Shown here in pieces: positions 55,356 through 63,876 of a DNA stretch of 64,000 nt. Position numbers and translations under genes: made by a program. Origin of the DNA: an uncultured Acetatifactor sp. (GTDB lineage Bacteria; Bacillota; Clostridia; Lachnospirales; Lachnospiraceae); the NCBI GenBank assembly GCA_947625255.1, contig CANQNT010000009.1:1-64000 (forward strand). Direction: 5' to 3'. The notes below the pieces were generated by a model. That model was not told where the DNA came from. It worked only from the letters and a program-made list of their open reading frames with translations, and searched no databases. Numbering within the stretch: the first letter of the stretch is position 1; the number at the start of each line of letters is the position of its first letter.

Positions 55356-55754
55356 ATGATGATTAATGAGGAGAGGGTCGTTCTGATGACCAAAATGCAG
55401 TTCTATGAGGAGAATGAGGGTAAGAAAAATGTAAAGATCGGAAGTTATTTTCGCAGTGATTATATCAGCTTTCAGATTTTGAAGTCCGTGATCAGTGCCA
55501 CGATCGCTTTTTTGATAGTGTTTGCCCTTTATCTTTTGTATGATTTTGAAGAGTTTATGCAGAATGTTTATAAAATGGATTTGTTGGATTTTGCCAAGAA
55601 TGTGCTGATTGCTTATGGAATTACGGTGGTTTCCTATGGGGTGATTTCCTACTTGGTGTATTCCTATCGTTATTCCCGGGCGAAGAAGAGCCTGAAGAAT
55701 TATTATAACCATCTGAAAAAGCTGAATTCGCTTTATGATGACGGGCAATCGTGA
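55356..55754 (+). CDS. Small two-helix membrane protein, unknown
   Basis: The 132-residue protein has two hydrophobic segments (ISATIAFLIVFALYLLYDF and VLIAYGITVVSYGVISYLVYSY) with charged ends, and a basic C-terminal helix (RYSRAKKSLKNYYNHLKKLN). No family is recognised. GGGAGGAG precedes the start, and a terminator follows the stop directly. It lies 20 bp after comF and is probably the last gene of the recD2 operon. Confidence 0.75.
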   Translation: MMINEERVVLMTKMQFYEENEGKKNVKIGSYFRSDYISFQILKSVISATIAFLIVFALYLLYDFEEFMQNVYKMDLLDFAKNVLIAYGITVVSYGVISYLVYSYRYSRAKKSLKNYYNHLKKLNSLYDDGQS

Positions 55755-55756
55755 TA

Positions 55757-55782
55757 AAAATAAGCCCGATCGCTTATTTTTT
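55757..55782. terminator. Terminator after the small membrane protein gene
   Basis: AAAATAAGC and GCTTATTTT pair over 9 bp with a 6-base loop, followed by two more T residues; the A tract on the other side could also allow termination on the minus strand. Confidence 0.7.
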
Positions 55783-55904
55783 ACAGGGCAACTTGTGCAG
55801 GAGCGTCACAAGCTGCTTTGATGGCGGACTGCGAATAAAACATCTGACGATGTATCGATATTCGCGTCGCCCCGTTGCCCAGGCGCTCCGGAATGGGGAT
55901 TAAT

Positions 55905-57197
55905 ATGAGCACTTTACTGGAATTAAGAGAAAAACTGAAAGTAATTTACAGTCGGAATGATGTGTATATCATTCCTGTTATGAAATTTTTACTCGCGTTT
56001 TTTGTATTGAATTTTATCAACGGCAATCTGGGATACATGAGTAAGCTGGATGATCTGCCGGTGGTTTTGATCGTGGCATTGTTGTGCTCTTTTCTGCCGA
56101 ATGGCTGTATTGTTTTCTTTGGGGCATTGTTTAGCATATTGCATATGTATGCGTTGTCGATGGAGGTGGCTTTGGTAGGGCTTTGCCTTTACCTGGTCAT
56201 CAGTTTGTTGTTCTTTCGGTTCAGTCCCAGGGACTCTCTGGTGGTGTTGCTGACGCCCATGGCCTTCAGTCTGGGGATTCCTTATGTGGTTCCGATGGTC
56301 ATGGGGCTTTTGGGCACGCCGGCTTCGGCCGTTTCGGTAGGGTGCGGCATTGTGATCTATTACTTCCTTTCCAATGTGACCGCCAATGCTCAGATCATCA
56401 GCGCTATGGAAGCGGAAGAGGCGGTGGCAAAGCTGCAGCTGGTGCTCAACGCCCTGATCAATAACCGCGCAATGCTTGTGATCATTGTGGCTTTTGCCGT
56501 CACGATCGTTATTGTGTACCTGGTTCGCCGCCTGCCGGTGGATCATTCCTGGACGATTGCCATTTTGTCCGGAAGTATTGTGGATGTGATTCTGCTTTTG
56601 GTAGGGGACCTGATGTATGATACGAATGTTTCGATGGTGAGCGCCATCATTGGCACGTTGATTGCAATTTTGGTGGCCAAGGTGGTGGAATTCTTTAAGT
56701 TCTGTGTGGATTATAATCGTACGGAAAACGTGCAGTTCGAGGATGATGAGTATTATTACTATGTAAGGGCCATCCCTAAGATGACCGTGGCGACCCAGTC
56801 CAAAAAAGTGAAACGGATTAACGCGCAGCGCAGACCGTCCGGCAGCCGTTCCAGGAGGGCCGCAGAAACATCCCGTCAGGCGGATTACCGCAGAGAACGT
56901 GAAAAAAATACCCGGTATGATATGGGAGATGAGGTTCGGGCGGAGGAGTTGTACGATGATGTAGGAGTGGACGACGTGGAGGAAGCGCCATTGTTGGATG
57001 AATCCGCAGACTCTGAAGAATATATGGAGTATGATGAATTCGCTGAATCGAATGGAGCCGCAGAAGACGAAGTTTCCAGGGAAGAGGATGATTTTGTGGA
57101 CTATGAGGAACCCGCAGAAGAGGACCCGTCGGGATATGGTGAGGAGTCGGAGGAGGGTTCTGACAGTTATCGTGAAAAAGGGTATGAAGATTTGTAA
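55905..57197 (+). CDS. Polytopic membrane protein with acidic cytoplasmic tail, cdaA-linked
   Basis: The 430-residue protein has about eight to ten hydrophobic segments in residues 20-260. The tail of about 170 residues starts with a basic stretch (KKVKRINAQRRPSGSRSRRAAE) and ends in an Asp/Glu/Tyr-rich region. No known family was recognised. It lies 53 bp upstream of cdaA and may be co-transcribed, which suggests a role linked to c-di-AMP signalling or envelope homeostasis, but that is inference. The ATG at 55905 has GGGGAT 6 bases upstream; the ATG at 55893 is a possible alternative. Confidence 0.7.
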   Translation: MSTLLELREKLKVIYSRNDVYIIPVMKFLLAFFVLNFINGNLGYMSKLDDLPVVLIVALLCSFLPNGCIVFFGALFSILHMYALSMEVALVGLCLYLVISLLFFRFSPRDSLVVLLTPMAFSLGIPYVVPMVMGLLGTPASAVSVGCGIVIYYFLSNVTANAQIISAMEAEEAVAKLQLVLNALINNRAMLVIIVAFAVTIVIVYLVRRLPVDHSWTIAILSGSIVDVILLLVGDLMYDTNVSMVSAIIGTLIAILVAKVVEFFKFCVDYNRTENVQFEDDEYYYYVRAIPKMTVATQSKKVKRINAQRRPSGSRSRRAAETSRQADYRREREKNTRYDMGDEVRAEELYDDVGVDDVEEAPLLDESADSEEYMEYDEFAESNGAAEDEVSREEDDFVDYEEPAEEDPSGYGEESEEGSDSYREKGYEDL

Positions 57198-57250
57198 GTT
57201 GTAGGGCAAATGGAATTGTAACAGACAGATTTGAGTAGAGGTTAAGTTGT

Positions 57251-58123
57251 ATGAACGATTGGCTGAGCAGATTAGAAACTTTTACGGATATGCTGTCGTA
57301 TATAAGTATTAAAGATTTGATAGAAATCGTGATCATCGCTTTCTTGTTATATCACATTTTTGCCTGGATGAAATCCAGCCGGGCGTGGTATTTGTTAAAG
57401 GGTGTGATCGTGATTGCGGTTTTCCTGCTTTTAGCGGCATTCTTCCAGATGAAGACCATCTTGTGGATTGCCACTAACGTGATGGGCTTTGCCGTTACCG
57501 CAATCATCGTGGTGCTGCAGCCGGAGCTTAGGAGGGCTCTCGAGGATTTGGGAAAGAAAAATGTTTTATATTCTTTCCTGCCGACAACGGATAATCGAAG
57601 AGAAGAGGAGGCATTTACAGAGAAGACGATCACGGAAATCGCCAAGGCTTGCCAGGAGATGAGCAAGGTCAGGACGGGCGCGTTGATCGTTATTAAAGTG
57701 GGTACATCGCTGGAGGAATGTGAGAGGACGGGCATTGCTGTAGATGGAATTGTGACCAATCAGCTGCTGATCAATATTTTTGAACATAATACCCCTCTTC
57801 ATGACGGGGCAGTTATCATTGATGGGAACAGGGTTACTGCCGCCACTTGTTATCTGCCGCTGTCCGATAATATGGATTTGGGCAAGGAGTTGGGGACGAG
57901 ACATCGTGCGGGCGTGGGAATTTCGGAGGTTACGGATTCTCTTACAGTGATTGTGTCAGAGGAAACAGGCGCTATCAGTGTGGCCCAGGGGGGCGTGCTG
58001 GAGCATGACGTGGATGTGGAGCGCTTAAAGGAACGTATGCGGGAGATTATCAGGGACGATGATCCGCAGGAGAAAGGGAAACGTATCTGGCGCAGAAAGG
58101 GAAGGAGCAAGGAGGCGAAATGA
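57251..58123 (+). CDS. cdaA: Diadenylate cyclase CdaA
   Basis: The 290-residue protein has three N-terminal membrane helices and a DAC domain with DGAVIIDGNRV near residue 185 and GTRHRAGVGISE near 217, the motifs that bind and join two ATP molecules into c-di-AMP. It is the main c-di-AMP synthase of most Firmicutes and controls potassium and osmotic balance. Its stop overlaps the start of cdaR by 4 bp, the classical arrangement. glmM, the usual third gene, does not follow. Confidence 0.95.
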   Translation: MNDWLSRLETFTDMLSYISIKDLIEIVIIAFLLYHIFAWMKSSRAWYLLKGVIVIAVFLLLAAFFQMKTILWIATNVMGFAVTAIIVVLQPELRRALEDLGKKNVLYSFLPTTDNRREEEAFTEKTITEIAKACQEMSKVRTGALIVIKVGTSLEECERTGIAVDGIVTNQLLINIFEHNTPLHDGAVIIDGNRVTAATCYLPLSDNMDLGKELGTRHRAGVGISEVTDSLTVIVSEETGAISVAQGGVLEHDVDVERLKERMREIIRDDDPQEKGKRIWRRKGRSKEAK

Positions 58124-59529
58124 AGAAGAAATTATTTGCTAACTGGGGCTTAAAGCTGCTGGCTCTTTTTCTGGCTTTCGGATTGTGGTACATCGTCGTC
58201 TATGCGACGGATCCTATTATAGAGACAGATTTTTACAACATCAAAGTGGAATTCCTTAATGAAGATATTCTGCAGGAGCAGAATAAAGTGAGCGAGGTAT
58301 TGGATAATACGGATCAGGTCAGGGTTGTGACCTTGAAGGGGCCTTTACAGACGTTGGATGAAATGAAGCGTTTGGGGGTCACGGTGACGGCTACGGCGGA
58401 TTTTGCCAGGATGAGGGATGATTATACCGTTCCTATCGTGTTCAGCGTTCCCAGCCAATATGCCGGCTCGGTGGATGATATTATCCTTACGGAAGGCAGT
58501 TCGGTGGTGAAGCTGTTAGTGGAGGACCTTAAGAGTAAGAACGTAAGAGTCCAGTGCACGACTGTAGGCGAGACCAAGGAGGGTTTTGAAGTATCCAGCG
58601 CCACCGCGGAGATCAATACGATTACTGTCTCCGGTGCGACCAGTAAGGTGGATCAGGTTCACCATGCCGCGGTGATACAAGATGTGACGGGTATGGATTC
58701 GGATATTTCCGCATCCGGTCCCATTTTGCTGTTTGATGAAGAGAATAATCAATTGGACAGCAGCACCTTGCAGAGAAGCCAGTATACCACGAATATTGAG
58801 GTGCGTATTTCCGCTACCAAGGAAGTGCCCATCGTCTATGACGTATATGGGACGCCGGCGGCTGGTTATCAGGCAACCGGAGTGGTGGAAGCGAGCCCGG
58901 ATACGGTCAAGGTAGCGGGAAATCCGTCGGTGGTCAATGATTTGGAGAGTATCGTGGTTGGCGGTGCGGGAAGTATTTTGGATATAACCGGAGCCACCGG
59001 AAACAAGGTAATTGATTTTAGCCTGAGAACATATCTTTCTGCCGCAAATGTGCAGTTGGCACAAGGAGCGGACGGCAGCGCCAGTGTTACCATTTATATT
59101 GAGGAAGAGGTGGAATCCACCTACAAGGTAAGTGCCGGAAATATCAGTTTTATCAACGTTCCTGATGGAGTGACGATTGAGGTGCCGGAAGATTATGAGG
59201 TCTATGATTTGACACTGAAAGGGCTCCGGCAGAACTTACAAGGGAAAATCGTGCAGAGCGAGCTGCATGGCACGGTGGACGTGGAACGCTGGATGGAAGA
59301 CAATGAAATAGATCATTTGGAGAGCGGGACATTCTATCTTCCGGCGGTATTTGAATTGCCGAGTGATATCAAGGAGGTCACTCCGGTGGAGGCGGAGGTG
59401 ACATTCATAACGGAGGAGGAAGAAAATCCTGATACCGAGAATACCGGCAGTAATAGCGGGAGCGGCAGCAACAGCAATAACGGAAACAACAGCAATAACG
59501 GAAACAACGGCAATAACGGCAGCAGATAA
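58120..59529 (+). CDS. cdaR: CdaR (YbbR-domain) regulator of CdaA
   Basis: The 469-residue protein has one N-terminal transmembrane helix (LLALFLAFGLWYIVVYATDP) and about four YbbR repeats outside the membrane. The C-terminus is low-complexity, rich in Asn, Gly and Ser (residues 438-469). CdaR binds CdaA and modulates its activity. It overlaps cdaA by 4 bp. This CdaR is unrelated to the sugar-diacid regulator of the same name encoded at 62622. Confidence 0.92.
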   Translation: MKKKLFANWGLKLLALFLAFGLWYIVVYATDPIIETDFYNIKVEFLNEDILQEQNKVSEVLDNTDQVRVVTLKGPLQTLDEMKRLGVTVTATADFARMRDDYTVPIVFSVPSQYAGSVDDIILTEGSSVVKLLVEDLKSKNVRVQCTTVGETKEGFEVSSATAEINTITVSGATSKVDQVHHAAVIQDVTGMDSDISASGPILLFDEENNQLDSSTLQRSQYTTNIEVRISATKEVPIVYDVYGTPAAGYQATGVVEASPDTVKVAGNPSVVNDLESIVVGGAGSILDITGATGNKVIDFSLRTYLSAANVQLAQGADGSASVTIYIEEEVESTYKVSAGNISFINVPDGVTIEVPEDYEVYDLTLKGLRQNLQGKIVQSELHGTVDVERWMEDNEIDHLESGTFYLPAVFELPSDIKEVTPVEAEVTFITEEEENPDTENTGSNSGSGSNSNNGNNSNNGNNGNNGSR

Positions 59530-59587
59530 GAAGGCTTGATCCATTTGACATGGGGTTAAAAAATATAACGAAATCGGAGGAAAGGTT

Positions 59588-59851
59588 ATGGTTAGTCAAA
59601 AGGTAGTTATTAAAAATCCGACTGGTCTGCACTTAAGACCGGCAGGCATTCTCTGTAAAGAGGCAATGCAGTTCCGCGCATTGATCACCTTTAAATTTAA
59701 GGATAGTACGGCCAATGCCAAAAGCGTGCTGAGTGTTTTGGGAGCTTGCGTGAAATGCGGAGATGAGATTGAATTCGTATGTGAAGGCGAAGATGAAAAA
59801 GAGGCCTTGGAAGCGCTGGTTGCCGCGGTGAACAATGGCCTGGGAGAATAA
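59588..59851 (+). CDS. HPr family phosphocarrier
   Basis: The 87-residue protein has the active His15 in GLHLRPAG and Ser46 in AKSVLSVLG, the sites used by enzyme I and HPr kinase. Both key residues are present, so it could serve sugar phosphotransfer and carbon catabolite control. GGAGGAAAGG precedes the start. It is a single-gene unit followed by a strong terminator. Whether it is the main HPr or a Crh-like copy cannot be told; His15 argues against Crh. Confidence 0.92.
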   Translation: MVSQKVVIKNPTGLHLRPAGILCKEAMQFRALITFKFKDSTANAKSVLSVLGACVKCGDEIEFVCEGEDEKEALEALVAAVNNGLGE

Positions 59852-59871
59852 GGAAACCGCAATATAGACAG

Positions 59872-59910
59872 AGCCTGACTTGTTACATTACAGACAAGTC
59901 GGGCTTTTTT
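59872..59910 (+). terminator. Rho-independent terminator after the HPr gene
   Basis: AGCCTGACTTGT pairs with ACAAGTCGGGCT over 12 positions with one G-U, enclosing a loop of 10 bases and running into TTTTTT at 59905-59910. Confidence 0.85.
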
Positions 59911-60028
59911 GTGTGAATGCCCAATGGGACGGCGGGAGCGTGTATTGCTTTTTCTTTTCAATCTGGTATACTGAATGTGTTCGAAAAAAATTGTATGCGG
60001 CTTCAGAGTAAGCATTGTGGAGGTACTT

Positions 60029-60766
60029 GTGGGCAGGGCATATTGGCTGGAAAAAAATAAGCTGGTGGAAGGCTCATTGGAGCAGTTTTTTCCCTTTTTT
60101 CGACAAGGGAAGCATGTCATTGCCATAGTGGGAGCGGGTGGAAAGAGCACTCTCCTTTATACGTTGGCGGGGATTTTTCAACGCCAGGGAGAGCGCGCGG
60201 CTGTAACCACCACCACACATATCCGAATCCCGGAACATTGTCCTTTTTACGATTCCTTTGTTTGTTGCGAGGAAATTTGGACAAAAGGAGAATACGTGGT
60301 CCTGGGACAGGAGGTGGGTCAGGGAAAATTGGGGGCCTTGGAAACTCGCGCGTTTTCCGGGTTGTGTGCGGAGGCGGATCAGGTTCTGGTGGAAGCGGAT
60401 GGCGCGAAGCGCAGGTCATGCAAGGTACCGGCAGCTCATGAACCCGTGATTCCGGCGCAAGCGGATATTGTGATCGGGGTAGTGGGCTTAGGCGTGTTGG
60501 GACGGACCGTGGAGGACGCTTGTTTTCGGGTGGAAGAAACAAGAGAGCTGTTGGAGTGTGATGGCACTCATGTTCTGACTACAGATGATTTATGCCGGAT
60601 TTTGGAATCGGAACAAGGGACGCGCAAAGGGGTTGGTCCCAGACAGTATTTTGTGGTGCTGAACCAGTGTGATGATGATCGGCAAAAGGCCTTGGGGGAA
60701 AAAATTTTGCGTGAGCTGGACTGTCCGGCGGTTATGACTTTTTTCCCGGAAGAGGAGAGAATTTGA
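60029..60766 (+). CDS. yqeC: YqeC, selenium cofactor biosynthesis protein
   Basis: The 245-residue protein has a P-loop-like IVGAGGKSTLLYTLA near residue 33 and VLVEADGAKRRSCKVPA, typical of YqeC. This family is found with selenium-dependent molybdenum hydroxylases and is thought to help make or insert the labile selenium-containing cofactor. The GTG at 60029 lies 5 bases after GGAGG and is preferred to the longer frame. The next two genes complete the accessory set. Confidence 0.88.
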   Translation: MGRAYWLEKNKLVEGSLEQFFPFFRQGKHVIAIVGAGGKSTLLYTLAGIFQRQGERAAVTTTTHIRIPEHCPFYDSFVCCEEIWTKGEYVVLGQEVGQGKLGALETRAFSGLCAEADQVLVEADGAKRRSCKVPAAHEPVIPAQADIVIGVVGLGVLGRTVEDACFRVEETRELLECDGTHVLTTDDLCRILESEQGTRKGVGPRQYFVVLNQCDDDRQKALGEKILRELDCPAVMTFFPEEERI

Positions 60767-60787
60767 GAGACTGGAGATAAGAATGGC

Positions 60788-61609
60788 ATGAAAAGGAAAT
60801 TGATCATAGTTCGGGGCGGGGGAGACCTGGCGACAGGGGTAATTCACAGGTTATGGAGCGCGGGATTTCCGGTGACTATTCTGGAGGCCTCTCATCCTAC
60901 GGCCATCCGTCGTCAGGTGGCTTACAGTGAGGCGGTTTATGAAGGAAGTGCCACGGTGGAGGAGGTCCGCGCGGTGCGCTGTGAAAATCCGGAAAGTATC
61001 AGAACAGTTCTTGAGGCCGGAGAGATTCCCCTGTTGGTGGATCCGAAAGGCGCATATATCCCGTTTTTGAATCCGGGAGTCGTGGTGGATGCCATTATTG
61101 CCAAGCGGAATCTGGGAACCAACCGTTCCATGGCGCCGCTTACCATCGGTCTGGGGCCGGGTTTTGTGGCAGGGGAAGATGTGGATTTCGTGATAGAAAC
61201 CATGCGAGGTCATAATCTGGGCCGGATTATCCGACGAGGAAGCGCGGCTCCCAATACGGGTGTTCCGGGGGTGATCGGTGGCTATGGGGCGGAACGGGTT
61301 CTCCACGCGCCGGGAGAAGGCGTGCTTATCTCATGCCATGGGATTGGGGATTATGTGCTGCGGGGAGAAAGAATCGCGGAGATTCGCGGCAAAGAGAAAA
61401 GTTTTCCGGTGGAGGCCGGCATTTCAGGGCTGATCCGGGGCCTGATTCGGGATGGCTTTTGGGTTTCGAAAGGTATGAAAATCGCCGACATTGACCCACG
61501 CAGGGAAGAATATGAGAATTGCTTTACGATTTCCGATAAGGCGCGTTGTATCGCCGGGAGCGTGTTGGAACTGGTATGCCGGTATGATGGAGGAAATAGG
61601 GAACGATGA
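60788..61609 (+). CDS. yqeB: YqeB, selenium-dependent molybdenum hydroxylase accessory protein
   Basis: The 273-residue protein matches YqeB/EF2563 proteins, with a Rossmann-like N-terminus (IIVRGGGDLATGVIHRLWSAGF) and the conserved APLTIGLGPGFVAGEDVDFVIETMRGH. It is part of the selenium-dependent molybdenum hydroxylase system and probably acts in cofactor maturation. It overlaps xdhC by 4 bp (ATGA) and follows yqeC by 21 bp, so the three genes form one operon. Confidence 0.9.
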   Translation: MKRKLIIVRGGGDLATGVIHRLWSAGFPVTILEASHPTAIRRQVAYSEAVYEGSATVEEVRAVRCENPESIRTVLEAGEIPLLVDPKGAYIPFLNPGVVVDAIIAKRNLGTNRSMAPLTIGLGPGFVAGEDVDFVIETMRGHNLGRIIRRGSAAPNTGVPGVIGGYGAERVLHAPGEGVLISCHGIGDYVLRGERIAEIRGKEKSFPVEAGISGLIRGLIRDGFWVSKGMKIADIDPRREEYENCFTISDKARCIAGSVLELVCRYDGGNRER

Positions 61610-62616
61610 GAAAGCTTTTTCAAAAATTGTTGCAGATGAATCGTCAGGGAAAGGATACGGTTTTCGTCACGGTGGTTGCCAAGTCCGGTTCCGCTCCCCG
61701 CGGGGTGGGCGCGCATATGCTGATCGGTCAAAGCGGGTTGCTTTCCGGAACAGTGGGAGGAGGAGCGTACGAAGGACGGGCCATTGAGATCGCGCGGACC
61801 ATGCTTTTGGAAAGGCATAACCATGTAGAAGATTTTCGTCTTTATCCTAACGTGGACAAGGATCTGGGCATGATTTGCGGCGGCGAGGTGACAATGCATT
61901 TTCAATTTTTGCCTGGGAAGAACGATTTGATCTGCCGGATGACGGAACAAGCAGAGACTTGCTTTCAGACGGGCGCGCCTTGTTGGTTGATTTTACATCT
62001 GTATGCAAAGGAGGCCGGCATCCTTTTTTCTCTCAGTCTGGAAGAGGGAGTGCTGGGACCGTGGGTTCCCAATCCCATTTTGGAAACCCGGCCCATACGG
62101 TATCGCTGTGTCCGGGCGGAGCGTGGTCCTTACTATGTGGAAAGATTGCAGCAGCCGGGCAGGGTCTATATCTTCGGGGGAGGGCATGTGACTCAGGCCT
62201 TGGTGCCTGTTTTGGCATTCGTGGACTTCCGTTGTGTGGTGGTGGAAGACCGGGAGGAGTTTTGCCGGAAAGAATTATTTCCGGAAGCAGATGAAACATT
62301 GCTGATTCCTGTCGGAAAATGGGGGGAATGTCTCAAGATCGGTTCCGCGGACTATGTCTGTATTATGACCAGGGGGCATCAGAGCGATCTGGAATGTGAA
62401 GCGTTCGCCCTGGGCACTTCTGCCCGTTATATTGGTGTGCTTGGGAGCCGCCGTAAGTTCGCGTCGGTTAACGAACGCCTCAAAGAGCGCGGCTTTACGG
62501 AGGCGGATCTCGCCCGTGTAAAAGCGCCTATCGGGCTGGCCATCGGATCCGAGACTTCTGCGGAAATTGCTGTCAGCATCGCGGCGCAGTTGATTCAGGT
62601 AAGGGCCCAGGGCTAA
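61606..62616 (+). CDS. xdhC: XdhC/CoxI family molybdenum cofactor insertion protein
   Basis: The 336-residue protein has the XdhC/CoxI N-terminal domain (FVTVVAKSGSAPRGVGAHMLIG; GTVGGGAYEGRAIE) and the C-terminal Rossmann domain (VYIFGGGHVTQALVPVL near residue 190; YIGVLGSRRKF). XdhC binds and hands molybdenum cofactor to xanthine dehydrogenase-type enzymes. With yqeC and yqeB upstream it points to a selenium-dependent hydroxylase, whose catalytic genes are not in this window. Confidence 0.92.
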   Translation: MRKLFQKLLQMNRQGKDTVFVTVVAKSGSAPRGVGAHMLIGQSGLLSGTVGGGAYEGRAIEIARTMLLERHNHVEDFRLYPNVDKDLGMICGGEVTMHFQFLPGKNDLICRMTEQAETCFQTGAPCWLILHLYAKEAGILFSLSLEEGVLGPWVPNPILETRPIRYRCVRAERGPYYVERLQQPGRVYIFGGGHVTQALVPVLAFVDFRCVVVEDREEFCRKELFPEADETLLIPVGKWGECLKIGSADYVCIMTRGHQSDLECEAFALGTSARYIGVLGSRRKFASVNERLKERGFTEADLARVKAPIGLAIGSETSAEIAVSIAAQLIQVRAQG

Positions 62617-62621
62617 TGAGT

Positions 62622-63707
62622 TTAGGATTCTAGTTTCAAAGCCAGAAAAAAAAGTACGGCATCCTGGAATTTTCTCGGATTCCAGCCCGTCTTTTCGAGA
62701 ATGCGGTTCAGTTTGTACTGAACCGTGTTTTTATGGAGAAAAAGCCGTTTGCTGGCAGCGGAAAGAGACATTTCCTCTTCCAGATAAACGGACAGCACTT
62801 CTATTTCCTCTTGTGCCAAGGGTTCCAAGGTTTTCTTGACAAATTCTGTCTTATTTTCCTCCGTTACTGTGGACAAAATGATTTCCAGTACCAGATCGTC
62901 AAAAACGGCAAAGCTTTTGGACCCGTCCGGAATGCTTTTCCAGGCGATCAGGGCGGAATGGTGGGATTCCTGCATTTGATGCAGAAACACCTCCTTTCCC
63001 ACGGCCACTTTGAGAATGTTTTCGTAATCCGCGGCAAACTTGCGCAGGATAAAATTGTTTCGGTTATATTTTTCCGCGTCCAGAATTGCCAGGTATTCAT
63101 TCGGATAGTTAAAGGTGAAAAGTTCCTGGGAAAGCATCCGAAAGAGGTTTTCCACCTTTTGATCCAGCATCGGCATATTGACCGGGTTGTATTTACTGTT
63201 GGTACGGATCAGAATCAGGCGCTTTTTGGTAGAGGGATCAATTTTAAAATCCTTCAGACAATCGTTTAGATAAAGGGGATTCTCATCCAAACCGGATATC
63301 AGCGCGTGGATGACGAATTGCTTTTTTTCTTCCTGACTGCGGCTAAAGGCGTTCAGCTCCCGCTCCCGGATGAGCAGGTGGGTGATACGTTCGGCAAGAT
63401 GGGCGTATTTTCGCACTTCCTCCGGTTCACCGGAGATACCGATGACGGCGATCAGGTTGTGATTATGGTAAATGGGCAGATTAATGCCTTTTTGGGTGCC
63501 GGCGAATCCATAGTCGCTGTCCACTTCAATGACATTGCCGGTGGCTGCCGCTTTTTGGCCGATTTCATGATAGGTGCCAATGCGCTTTTCATCTGTACTT
63601 GCGGAAATGATGCCCTTAGGAGTGATGAAGTTGATATTCTGGCCACAGACATCTTTTACAGTGTTCACGATTTGCTGGGCCAGGGATTGGTCTATGGAAG
63701 GAATCAT
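62622..63707 (-). CDS. CdaR-type sugar diacid / PucR-like transcriptional regulator
   Basis: The 361-residue protein begins with a sugar-diacid recognition domain (DQSLAQQIVNTVKDVCGQNINFI; GFAGTQKGINLPIYHNHNLIAVIGISG) and ends with the helix-turn-helix LSAASKRLFLHKNTVQYKLNRILEKTG. Members activate genes for glycerate, galactarate or glucarate use. The start at 63707 has AAAGGAC upstream; the longer frame has none. It is divergent from the gene beginning just past the window edge, which is probably its target. It converges with xdhC. Confidence 0.9.
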   Translation of the reverse strand: MIPSIDQSLAQQIVNTVKDVCGQNINFITPKGIISASTDEKRIGTYHEIGQKAAATGNVIEVDSDYGFAGTQKGINLPIYHNHNLIAVIGISGEPEEVRKYAHLAERITHLLIRERELNAFSRSQEEKKQFVIHALISGLDENPLYLNDCLKDFKIDPSTKKRLILIRTNSKYNPVNMPMLDQKVENLFRMLSQELFTFNYPNEYLAILDAEKYNRNNFILRKFAADYENILKVAVGKEVFLHQMQESHHSALIAWKSIPDGSKSFAVFDDLVLEIILSTVTEENKTEFVKKTLEPLAQEEIEVLSVYLEEEMSLSAASKRLFLHKNTVQYKLNRILEKTGWNPRKFQDAVLFFLALKLES

Positions 63708-63842
63708 GGCGGTAGGTCCTTTCTTTGGGGGAGGGAAACGGGGACTGCCGTTGGCTGTAATTGCCGTTGTGCCACGGCATGATGGATGCATGATAGAAGT
63801 ATACCATATTTTGTCCTAAATGACAATATATAGCCTTGTAAT

Positions 63843-63876
63843 AGGATAATTTATGTTTTATGTAACATATTATCCT
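63843..63876. promoter_or_regulatory. Operator-like inverted repeat in the divergent promoter region
   Basis: AGGATAAT and ATTATCCT are perfect 8-bp inverted repeats 18 bases apart, in AT-rich sequence between the regulator and the next gene. The spacing would place both half-sites on one DNA face within about 2.5 turns. The window ends after an AGGAGGG ribosome site at 63989-63995, so the next plus-strand gene starts outside it. Confidence 0.5.

Noticed and set aside
55989-57209. Minus-strand ORF of 406 codons
   Set aside because: Antisense to the cdaA-linked membrane protein; His- and Asn-rich composition is a by-product of the opposite strand.
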